A stretch of 64,000 bases of DNA from Ruminiclostridium cellobioparum subsp. termitidis CT1112. Lineage in GTDB: Bacteria > Bacillota > Clostridia > Acetivibrionales > DSM-1351. Shown piece by piece: positions 42,910 through 50,767 of the stretch (the stretch's first letter is position 1; each line of letters opens with the position of its first letter). A program made the position numbers and the translations under genes. Under the pieces are notes generated by a model. It made no database searches and was not told the DNA's origin. It saw nothing but the letters and a program-made list of their open reading frames with translations. The stretch is taken from the NCBI RefSeq assembly GCF_000350485.1, contig NZ_AORV01000033.1:1-64000 (forward strand), written 5' to 3'.

Positions 42910-45261
42910 TCAACCTTCCTTCCAAAACTGTTCGAGCCTTGCCTGAAGCTCTGCAGTGCTTCTTACTCCTCTGGAGTGCTCCCAATGCTTTGGGAACAGA
43001 TTTTTGTAAGTTCTGTGAGAGAACCTCTCGTCGACCAGCAGAACCATCCCCCTGTCGCTTTCGGAGCGTATGACCCGTCCGGCAGCCTGCAGCACCTTGT
43101 TCATTCCGGGATACATATAGGCATTTTCATAGCCCATCCCGTTTTTCCTTTGAAAATAATCCATGATGATATCCTGTTCCACACTGATTTGGGGCAGGCC
43201 CACACCTATAATTATTGCTCCGATCAGCCTCTCTCCTTTTAAATCAATACCTTCTGAAAATATTCCCCCAAGGACTCCGAAGCATACCATGGAAGCGGCT
43301 TTATCAGGCTGGAACCTGTTCAGAAAGCTCTCTCTTTCTTCCTCAGTCATGAAGCTCTCCTGAACAAATGTCTCAATTTCAGGATATTTTTCCAGAAACC
43401 TTGAATATACTTCGTTCATATATTTATAGGAGGGAAAATAGACAAGATAATTTCCCTTGCGCTTCCCAACTGCGGCCTTTATTATTTCCACAATGGAGTC
43501 ATAGCTGTTTTCACGGTTTTTGTATTTGGTGGATACTCCGCTCTCCACCAGCAGGCAGAGTTTCCTGTTATCAAAGGGAGAGCACAGATTGATATTATAG
43601 TCCTCGCTGTCACCGCCCAGGATGTCCATAAAATAACTCAGCGGCGTCAGGGTTGCCGAAAAGAAAACAGCCGTCTTGCCTCTCTTGACTGCCTCGGCCA
43701 GCAGGTAGGAAGGATCGACGCAAAACAGCTTGACCCTTACTTCGCTTCGGCCTGCCTCAATAAAGGTGACATATCTTTGGTCAAAAAACTCTGAAATCTT
43801 CAAAAAGGAGATAGCGCTGAAATATACTTCAAGCAGCTGTTCAAAGCCTTCGATATCCTTGTTCTGGTTTTTTACAATCCATTCCTCGGCCTCGGTTATA
43901 AAGTTGTTAAGAAGTCTATACAGATCACTCAGTTCACTTTTGTGAATAATAAATCCATCCTGGCCGCACTGTTTTCTCAGCGCAACCATATGCATATTTA
44001 TCCTGTTGAGGCATTTTACTATCTTCGGCTGGTGATTTTTCATGGCCTTCTTTGCTTCAAAGAAAGCAGCCTTGCTTATCTGGGCCGAAAACATCTCCCT
44101 TGCCCTGTCCACAAGGTTATGGGCCTCGTCCACCAGGAAGGCATAATCACCGTCATTGTTCAGAAAAAATCTCTTGAGATATACTCTGGGATCAAACACG
44201 TAGTTGTAATCACATATGATGCAATCTGCCCAAAGCGACAGATCCAGTGCAAATTCAAAGGGGCACACCCTGTGCTTTCGGGCGTACTCTTCAATAATTT
44301 CTCTGGTCAGGTATTCAGAGTTCTGCAATATATCAGTCAATGCATCATTGACCCTGTTATAATGCCCCCTTGCATACTCGCAAAAGTCAGGATTGCAGAT
44401 GACTTCATCCCTGAAACATATCTTCTCCTTGGCAGTCAGTGTCAAGGTCCGGAATTTAAGACCGGCTGTCCTCATTTTAGTAAAGGCCTCCTCAGCCACC
44501 TGCCTTGTTATGGTTTTCGCAGTCAAATAGAAAATTTTTGATATGTGCTGCTCTCCAAAGGCTTTTACTGCCGGAAAAAGAGTTGATATGGTCTTTCCAA
44601 TGCCCGTGGGGGCCTGAACAAAAAGCTTTTTTTCCTGTACTATTGTTTTATATGCTGCAACAGCCAGTTCTCTCTGCCCTTTGCGGTAATTTTCAAAGGG
44701 AAAGCGGAGCTCCCTGATGGACATATCCCGCAAAGTATTCCAGCTGTCCGACATACTTGCCCATACAAGGTACCTGTCCAAAAGCCCGCTCATAAATTCC
44801 TGGAGCTCCTGAAAGGCAAAGGGCTTCCGTATTATTTTCTTCTCTTCGGTATCTATCTGGAAATAGGTAAGCTGAACAAAAATGTCTTTCAGCTCATTTT
44901 GGATACAATAAATATAAGCATAGCATTTTGCCTGTGCCCAGTGCAGCAGACTGAATTCGTCGTCAATATATTCCAGCGGTCTCGCTGTTGACTTTATTTC
45001 ATCGATGACCATGCCTTCCGGTTCGGTTATTATTCCGTCAGCCCTGCCCTCCAGCCTGATAGTGAAGCTTTCCAGCTGATAGTCAAAGGACAGGTACACT
45101 TCCTTTGCATACTTGTCTCCGCTTTCCTTCTGTATCCTCTGATGGATTCTGGTGCCCTCCAGCATGCGGTTGGAAGAGACAAGCCTGTTGTCGATATCCC
45201 CCGACCGCAGTACAAGTTCGACAAGATTTCTGATTGAAATTTTTATCTGAGCTTTTTCCAT
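42910..45261 (-). CDS. Fe-S (XPD/DinG-like) helicase with N-terminal PD-(D/E)XK-like domain
   Basis: A 783-residue SF2 helicase. Residues ~25-160 resemble a RecB/Cas4-type nuclease domain (GTRIHQRI, LEGRADGII, VIDEIKSTA with Asp, Glu-x-Lys). The helicase follows with Walker A QAPTGIGKTIST, DEAH box LVDEAHNLVDRA and a late motif AAGRVIRSESDRG. Between Walker A and the DEAH box lie four Cys (CFRDEVICNPDFC ... CPFEFA) for an XPD-type [4Fe-4S] cluster. Homologous proteins are annotated as ATP-dependent DNA helicase. It is the first gene of a two-helicase operon. A role in repair or processing of DNA ends is inferred. Confidence 0.88.
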   Translation of the reverse strand: MEKAQIKISIRNLVELVLRSGDIDNRLVSSNRMLEGTRIHQRIQKESGDKYAKEVYLSFDYQLESFTIRLEGRADGIITEPEGMVIDEIKSTARPLEYIDDEFSLLHWAQAKCYAYIYCIQNELKDIFVQLTYFQIDTEEKKIIRKPFAFQELQEFMSGLLDRYLVWASMSDSWNTLRDMSIRELRFPFENYRKGQRELAVAAYKTIVQEKKLFVQAPTGIGKTISTLFPAVKAFGEQHISKIFYLTAKTITRQVAEEAFTKMRTAGLKFRTLTLTAKEKICFRDEVICNPDFCEYARGHYNRVNDALTDILQNSEYLTREIIEEYARKHRVCPFEFALDLSLWADCIICDYNYVFDPRVYLKRFFLNNDGDYAFLVDEAHNLVDRAREMFSAQISKAAFFEAKKAMKNHQPKIVKCLNRINMHMVALRKQCGQDGFIIHKSELSDLYRLLNNFITEAEEWIVKNQNKDIEGFEQLLEVYFSAISFLKISEFFDQRYVTFIEAGRSEVRVKLFCVDPSYLLAEAVKRGKTAVFFSATLTPLSYFMDILGGDSEDYNINLCSPFDNRKLCLLVESGVSTKYKNRENSYDSIVEIIKAAVGKRKGNYLVYFPSYKYMNEVYSRFLEKYPEIETFVQESFMTEEERESFLNRFQPDKAASMVCFGVLGGIFSEGIDLKGERLIGAIIIGVGLPQISVEQDIIMDYFQRKNGMGYENAYMYPGMNKVLQAAGRVIRSESDRGMVLLVDERFSHRTYKNLFPKHWEHSRGVRSTAELQARLEQFWKEG

Positions 45262-45373
45262 ACTTTTTCCCTAACACCGACCCTTACATTAGTATGGTAA
45301 TTATAGCACAAACCGAACAGATGTTCAATTTACATTTTATCGCCGGCAGAGTCACATCTGACAGCTGGATTTT

Positions 45374-46333
45374 TTAAACCAGCATTTCAATTTCTTCTTC
45401 GGTAAGGGTAATCTCGGCCGCCATCATGCAATCGTTAAGCTGGTCAAGGTTAGTACAGCCTATAATAGCCGACCCGTTTAACCTGTTGTCCATAATATAG
45501 TTCAATGCCACGGCAGTCCTGCTGTAGCCTTTTTTCCGGCATAGTTTGAGTAAATTGTTATAGCGGTTGATGTTCTCCAGTGTCAAGAATTTTTGGAGTT
45601 TCGAGGGAACATATTCAAGACCCCTTTCGTTGGCTTTGGAGTATAAGCCGTTAGCCTGGGAAGAATACGCCATTACCGGCATTCCCATCTCAACATATTG
45701 CCGGTATTCTTTTGGATTCATACAGACAAGGGTTAAATCATTAAAATTCTGAGGGAAACATTCGGCCAGACTCCACTGGATCTGTGAAATCACAAGCTTT
45801 GTTTTGTCATATTCCATGGCATAGGCATTAGCTTCCTTAATCCTTTCACAGGTCCAGTTGGAAACTCCGACAGCCCTTGCCTTACCTTGCTGAACCAGAA
45901 TATGCAGAGTATCCATGATTTCATTGACAGGTATATTTACATCGTCCCTGTGTAAAAGATATAAATCCACATAATCAGTTTGCAAAGTCTCAAGGCTTTT
46001 ATCCATATCCCCCAGGATATCTTCCTTTGAAAGCCGTGATACGCCTGCTGCTGCGGGATGACCGCCCTTTGTAGCCAGAATTATTTCTTTTCTGTTATTT
46101 CTGGACTTTATCCATTCGCCTATAGTACGCTCACTGGCTGAATGACCATTTTCAAGCCAGTCACAATAGACCCTGGCAGTGTCAAATGTATTGCCTCCAC
46201 GCTCTATGTATTTATCCATCAATTCAAAGGACTGCTCCCTGGTCAGGGTTGTACCGAATTGAACTCCTCCCAGGATAATCCTGGAAATCCTGATTGATTT
46301 ATTGTCAGCATCAGATATTTCGAAATATTTCAT
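45374..46333 (-). CDS. Aldo/keto reductase (YajO/Tas-like)
   Basis: A 319-residue NADPH-dependent aldo/keto reductase, barrel only. The tetrad is visible: Asp/Tyr in NTFDTARVYCDW, Lys in IILATKGGHP and His in DLYLLHRDDVNIPV. The C-terminal cofactor loop reads SAIIGCTNLDQL. It has no ferredoxin extension, unlike the AKR at 7543. It lies alone, and its substrate is not evident. Confidence 0.92.
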   Translation of the reverse strand: MKYFEISDADNKSIRISRIILGGVQFGTTLTREQSFELMDKYIERGGNTFDTARVYCDWLENGHSASERTIGEWIKSRNNRKEIILATKGGHPAAAGVSRLSKEDILGDMDKSLETLQTDYVDLYLLHRDDVNIPVNEIMDTLHILVQQGKARAVGVSNWTCERIKEANAYAMEYDKTKLVISQIQWSLAECFPQNFNDLTLVCMNPKEYRQYVEMGMPVMAYSSQANGLYSKANERGLEYVPSKLQKFLTLENINRYNNLLKLCRKKGYSRTAVALNYIMDNRLNGSAIIGCTNLDQLNDCMMAAEITLTEEEIEMLV

Positions 46334-46407
46334 AACGACAGGCCTCCCGCTTTATGTAATTTTACAAACACCATGCATTAAATGTTACTTTATATGTATC
46401 AAAAATT

Positions 46408-46435
46408 CAAGCCTGTTAAGAACTTTAACAGGCTT
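46408..46435 (-). terminator. Terminator after the DUF1540 gene
   Basis: Perfect 11-bp stem AAGCCTGTTAA / TTAACAGGCTT with a 5-nt loop, followed on the minus strand by GAATTTTTG. Confidence 0.75.
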
Positions 46436-46461
46436 GCGGTGGTTTAAAAGCTTTTGCTGGG

Positions 46462-46638
46462 TTAGATACTGACTCCCGGAGCAAATGTCGAGCAGTCTGT
46501 CTCCTGTGATCTTGAAGCATTTCTTGGCTGAACTTCTATTTTATCAGCTGAGCAGTGATCTCCCTGCATGTAGTAGGTGCAGGTATTAACAACACATTTT
46601 ATTCCCTGGTTTGGATGATCCATCTTAGTAGCTTTCAT
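46462..46638 (-). CDS. DUF1540 domain-containing small protein
   Basis: A 58-residue gene, clear from its sequence: GGAGG site, ATG 46638, TAA at 46462-46464. The translation includes IKCVVNTCTYYMQGDHCSA and ends TDCSTFAPGVSI. The four Cys in the pattern C-x4-C-x8-C ... C match DUF1540, small clostridial proteins of unknown function, probably metal-binding. A perfect hairpin terminator follows. It sits between an AKR gene and an FMN-binding gene. Confidence 0.85.
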   Translation of the reverse strand: MKATKMDHPNQGIKCVVNTCTYYMQGDHCSADKIEVQPRNASRSQETDCSTFAPGVSI

Positions 46639-46746
46639 GTCACAATTCCTCCAAAAAATTTTTTGTATTTATTTCTTATTAATATTATTTGGCTTAGAGG
46701 AATTTTTATTCTTATAATAATTTGGCATTTTAATATTCTATGATAA

Positions 46747-47211
46747 TTACCTTCTGGCCTTACCCGTTATATGCTCAATACTTATTTTCATCACTTTTGG
46801 AACATTTATATCTCTTTCAAGATACTTCATCCCTTTTTCCATAAATTCTCCGGAATATTTTTTCAATATGGCAATCAAAGCCGTTTCCTTTTCATTTCCG
46901 CTGACTTCGGTACAGCATCCGAAAATAATTGTACTTATATATCTATAGCTGAATTTGTCGGGAATGGGCTCGGTATTGCCTGTAACACAGAAAGATACCT
47001 TATTGTTATAGGCAATATTGCTCAATTTCGCACCCTCCTGGGCGCAGTGAAAATAAATACTGCCGTCGGAATATGCATAATTCAAAGGCACTCCATAGGC
47101 ATAACCGTTTTCTCCGACTGTTGAGAGAACTCCGAATTGAGCCTCCTCCAGGAGTTTTATTGCCTCTTCACCGCTGATCTGTCTGTCACTTTTTCTCATT
47201 TCCTTAAACAT
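46747..47211 (-). CDS. Pyridoxamine 5'-phosphate oxidase-like (FMN split-barrel) protein
   Basis: A 154-residue flavin-binding split-barrel protein. The start MRKSDRQISGEEAIKLLEEA and the strands FGVLSTVGENGYAYGVPLNY and IYFHCAQEGAKLSNI are typical of the NimA-like/PPOX group (COG3467), some members of which reduce nitroimidazoles. True substrate unknown. It lies 47 bp after the HD gene in the same direction, so the two are probably co-transcribed. Confidence 0.9.
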   Translation of the reverse strand: MFKEMRKSDRQISGEEAIKLLEEAQFGVLSTVGENGYAYGVPLNYAYSDGSIYFHCAQEGAKLSNIAYNNKVSFCVTGNTEPIPDKFSYRYISTIIFGCCTEVSGNEKETALIAILKKYSGEFMEKGMKYLERDINVPKVMKISIEHITGKARR

Positions 47212-47258
47212 ATTTCAGCCTCCGTTTTACATTTAAAAGATTTCGTTATAATAGGTTA

Positions 47259-47852
47259 TTATTTTTTCAGTATACCTTTTTCAATTGAGGTTTCAATAAT
47301 TTCTTCAGCAAGCCGCCACAACTCGGGTGCATGCTCTTCCAGCATACGGTTCCTCTTAATAACCTTCTCGCTTGTGACACCGGGCTTCTGCCAGGTATGG
47401 CCGTTTGTATTATAATTCAGTATCAGCGGCTGCAGTCTGTCCAGACATGCGGCAAATCCGGCTTCCGGGGTACTGAGTTCTTCAAATTCCCTCCAGAGGC
47501 TGTAAATCTCCTGGGCCTGATCCTCCGGCAATAGCTTGAACAAGTGCCGGGCTGCTTTCTCCTCCCGCTCGGCTTTGTCTTCAAGGCCCTTTTCATCATA
47601 ACAGAAGGTATCTCCCGCATCTATTTCAACAAGATCATGAACAAGTATCAGTTTTAAGACCTTCAGGATATCCAGGTTTTTATGGGCTGAATATTCCGAC
47701 AAAATGACAGCCATTGCTGCCATATGCCAGGAATGTTCGGCATCGTTCTCATTGCGGGTGGTTCCAATGACAACATTCTGCCGGAATATATTTTTTAGCC
47801 TGTCAATTTCGGTAATGAACTCTATCTGTTTAAACAGTCTTTCATTTATCAT
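47259..47852 (-). CDS. HD domain phosphohydrolase (HDDC2/YfbR-like)
   Basis: A 197-residue HD-superfamily protein. The metal ligands are His in ENDAEHSWHMAAM, His-Asp in LILVHDLVEIDAGD and a later Asp in CLDRLQPL. This order (H...HD...D) and length match the HDDC2/YfbR type, 5'-deoxyribonucleotidases acting on nucleoside monophosphates. The exact substrate is inferred from family only. An ATG follows a GGGAG site. It precedes the FMN split-barrel gene. Confidence 0.88.
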   Translation of the reverse strand: MINERLFKQIEFITEIDRLKNIFRQNVVIGTTRNENDAEHSWHMAAMAVILSEYSAHKNLDILKVLKLILVHDLVEIDAGDTFCYDEKGLEDKAEREEKAARHLFKLLPEDQAQEIYSLWREFEELSTPEAGFAACLDRLQPLILNYNTNGHTWQKPGVTSEKVIKRNRMLEEHAPELWRLAEEIIETSIEKGILKK

Positions 47853-48054
47853 CTGTATTTCTCCCTTGTTATAAATTTTCTCTGCAAACCTTCATAAATC
47901 TCATTATAGCAAATATAATCAAAAGTGAAATGAAGCCTTTTTGAAGTGTTCACTGCAGGAAGCCAATGCATGAAAACCAACCGCAAACAATATATATCCT
48001 ACGATATCTTCTGTTCATACCAAAGCCCCCATCAAAAATTGTTACTATATTCAT

Positions 48055-49260
48055 TTACCGCAAAACTTTTATCAGGTCGGCCGGCAGTGTGTCACAAAGA
48101 TTATATTTTGCAAACCTGTTTATTCCCGAAATAATATTATCTTTATATAATGATACTTCCCCTTCATTTTCAGCCCAAAAATTTTTGACATTCAATATTT
48201 TGCTCTTTTTATCGGTTTCCATTTCAATTCTTCCGATAAATTTACTGCCGCAAAGAACAGGCAAAACGTAATGTCCATACTTCCGCTGGGCAGCGGGAGT
48301 ATAAACCTCCCATTTGTAATCAAAATCAAATAATTCCTTAATCAGCTTTCTGTCCCAGAGCAAATTGTCCAAAGGTGCAATGATTCGAACACAGTTGTTT
48401 TCGAGAGGCCTGTTTTTAGCAGATTGCAGAAATTTAAGATTCCCGGCTGCAATATACAAAGGGTACTCTATGCCATCTACCATAATTTCATGGATATTTC
48501 TCTCTTTCAGCAGGGCGTTGAAGGCATTATTTCTCTGCCCGCTTTTCAGGCCACTTATGCCAAGCCAGGCATCACTCTGCCTGTTCCACAAGGCACCGAT
48601 ACTGTTGATCCTGCGTAACACACCCCACTTGAAATATTCTTCATCAGTTGTATTGGGATCTTTCATGGTAAAATACTTTTTAGGAATGAATTTATCAGAT
48701 AAACAGTAGTATCTCCTTGCACCCTTTTTATGGTGAACTACGGCAAGCCCCGCATAACACATACACTCCAGGGCTGCCTTCGCAAGTCTCTGCGGTCCGT
48801 AATGCCAGTCAACCCTTTCTTCAAGTTTAAAATCCGAGGAACAGGCAAATTCATTTTTTTCTAAATATCTTACAATTTTATTTATAGTATCTTTGTGTTC
48901 ATCACACCAGCTTAAATATCTTTTTCTGAATCTCCCAAAATAAGGCCAATCCTCAACAGAACATATGGACATATTTTTATCCCAAACGTCAAAAAGAGCT
49001 CTGTCCTCATAAAGATATTGTTCAATGTCACCCTTCAGGTATTCGCTGCAGCGTGCCTGTAATACCAGATCAGGATTGCGACCTACCACATCCAGCGGAT
49101 CATACTGAACACATCCTACCTTGCGGATATATTCCACAAGATGACCGCTGCCCGTAAGTCCAGCGTCATCACATAGATGTTGATATTTCACCAGATAGTT
49201 GCATATTTGCTGTTTTGTATATTTGTTTTGTAAAGAACCGCTCACTTCTTTCCCTTTCAT
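48055..49260 (-). CDS. YcaQ/AlkZ-like winged-helix DNA glycosylase
   Basis: About 401 residues of the HTH_42 family, whose characterised members (E. coli YcaQ, Streptomyces AlkZ) unhook DNA crosslinks and remove alkylated bases. The segment VGCVQYDPLDVVGRNPDLVL carries the Gln-x-Asp catalytic motif of the YcaQ type, and the C-terminal half has NLLWDRKLIKELFDFDYKWE and GHYVLPVLCGSKFIGRIEM. The start is uncertain: ATG 49260 has no clear ribosome binding site, and a GTG six codons on has AAAGGGAAAG before it. The frame stays open to 49347 but that part is not family-like. Confidence 0.86.
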   Translation of the reverse strand: MKGKEVSGSLQNKYTKQQICNYLVKYQHLCDDAGLTGSGHLVEYIRKVGCVQYDPLDVVGRNPDLVLQARCSEYLKGDIEQYLYEDRALFDVWDKNMSICSVEDWPYFGRFRKRYLSWCDEHKDTINKIVRYLEKNEFACSSDFKLEERVDWHYGPQRLAKAALECMCYAGLAVVHHKKGARRYYCLSDKFIPKKYFTMKDPNTTDEEYFKWGVLRRINSIGALWNRQSDAWLGISGLKSGQRNNAFNALLKERNIHEIMVDGIEYPLYIAAGNLKFLQSAKNRPLENNCVRIIAPLDNLLWDRKLIKELFDFDYKWEVYTPAAQRKYGHYVLPVLCGSKFIGRIEMETDKKSKILNVKNFWAENEGEVSLYKDNIISGINRFAKYNLCDTLPADLIKVLR

Positions 49261-49487
49261 TTTAACAAGTTTTACAGGTATTACACTAATACAATATACC
49301 AAACATATGTTCCTGTCAATAAAATCAAATTCCATTAAATTAAACAAATAAAATTATATTCCCTCAACAGCCTTATTCAGTCATTCGTCGTATAAAACTT
49401 ATAGTCCTCCGTGTTTTAAATACTTCCAAATATACCCCCTGTAAAATAAATATTTTACCCCTGCAGCCGGAGAATAAATTTTTATAT

Positions 49488-49516
49488 GAAAAACACCCGC
49501 CTCCACAGCGGGTGTT
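49488..49516 (-). terminator. Terminator of the mannoside operon
   Basis: Perfect 9-bp stem AACACCCGC / GCGGGTGTT with a 7-nt loop followed by TTTTT on the minus strand, 64 bp past the glycerate kinase stop. Confidence 0.8.
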
Positions 49517-49579
49517 CTACGGGTAAATAAAATATCACCAAAATATTACAGCACAATTGTTATGCGCATTGTTGCAATC

Positions 49580-50722
49580 CTATGTCTTTAAATCCATACC
49601 AAGCTTTATGAGTCTGAACATCCTGTCGGCAGCGTCAAAGAGATCTTCCCCCGCTCTCAGCAATGCCTCTTCAAGACTGAGATTGTTATTTACAGTAACC
49701 ATAATGCTGTCAATACCATAGTCAAATACCCTCCGGGCATCTTTCCCCATGCAGCCGGCTATGGCTATTACCTTGATACCTTTGCTTTTACAACGTTTGG
49801 CAATTCCTACCGGTACTTTTCCATAGGCAGACTGGCTGTCAATTTTTCCTTCTCCCGTGACAACCAGATCCACATCCTTCAGCAAACTTTCAAAATCAAC
49901 AAAGTCCAGTACCGTATCTATGCCTGATTTCAGGCTGGCGCCGAAGAATGCCACCATTGCGGCGCCCAACCCTCCGGCTGCTCCGGAGCCAGGAACCTGG
50001 TTCATGTCCATTCCAATGCACTGCTTTATTACCTGCAGATAATTTTCCATACCGCTTTCCAACAGCTCCAAGCACTCTCTACCGGCGCCCTTTTGCGGTC
50101 CATAGATATAAGTGGCACCTGCCAGTCCTGTCAAAGGATTGCTGACATCGCAGATAACACTAATTTCACATTCCTTTATTCTTGGATCCATATTGGATGC
50201 ATCTATCCTGGTTATATTACATAAGTTCCTTCCGCCATAGCCCACATCGGCAGCATTCCTATCCAGGAAGCTCACCCCCAGCGCCTGTGCCGCACCGATT
50301 CCCCCATCGTTGGTCGCACTGCCGCCAATGCCAATAACCAGCCGGCGGATCCCCTGGTCAAGGGCAGCCTTTATGAGCTCTCCAGTGCCATAGGTTGTGG
50401 TATGGAGGGGATTTTTTTCCTCCTCCTTCAAAAGCATTATCCCAGAGGCCTGGGCCATTTCAATAACGGCAGTTTTACCGCCGATTACGCCATAAACCGC
50501 ACTAACCTTCTCACCTAAGGGACCGGTGACATTGACCGTTCTATATTGACCTCCTGCTGCTGTAACCAGGGCTTCCACCGTTCCTTCCCCGCCGTCGGCT
50601 ATGGGCACCGTTACCAACTGCGAATCCGGAAAAGTCTGCTTTGCTGCGTCAGCCAGGAGCTCTATCACCCGCATTGAGGACATGGTACCCTTAAATGAAT
50701 CGGGGGCAAATAATATCTTCAT
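49580..50722 (-). CDS. Glycerate kinase (GlxK/GarK type)
   Basis: A 380-residue glycerate kinase of the GlxK/GarK family, forming 2-phosphoglycerate from glycerate and ATP. The N-terminus KILFAPDSFKGTMSS, the segment VPIADGGEGTVEALV, the region GIGGSATNDGGIGAAQALG and VVTGEGKIDSQSAYGKVP are family hallmarks. It lies 45 bp after the GH38 mannosidase as the last gene of the LacI-ABC-GH38 operon and is followed by a strong terminator. Its presence there suggests that glycerate is released by the mannosidase, as in mannosylglycerate breakdown. Confidence 0.95.
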   Translation of the reverse strand: MKILFAPDSFKGTMSSMRVIELLADAAKQTFPDSQLVTVPIADGGEGTVEALVTAAGGQYRTVNVTGPLGEKVSAVYGVIGGKTAVIEMAQASGIMLLKEEEKNPLHTTTYGTGELIKAALDQGIRRLVIGIGGSATNDGGIGAAQALGVSFLDRNAADVGYGGRNLCNITRIDASNMDPRIKECEISVICDVSNPLTGLAGATYIYGPQKGAGRECLELLESGMENYLQVIKQCIGMDMNQVPGSGAAGGLGAAMVAFFGASLKSGIDTVLDFVDFESLLKDVDLVVTGEGKIDSQSAYGKVPVGIAKRCKSKGIKVIAIAGCMGKDARRVFDYGIDSIMVTVNNNLSLEEALLRAGEDLFDAADRMFRLIKLGMDLKT

Positions 50723-50767
50723 AAACGATACCTCTCAAATTCTTAATTACCTCATAGTTGTCAGTCA

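Noticed and set aside
42910-45261. Assignment as DinG
   Set aside because: DinG in Firmicutes has an N-terminal DEDD exonuclease; here the N-terminus is PD-(D/E)XK-like and the Cys pattern is XPD-like.
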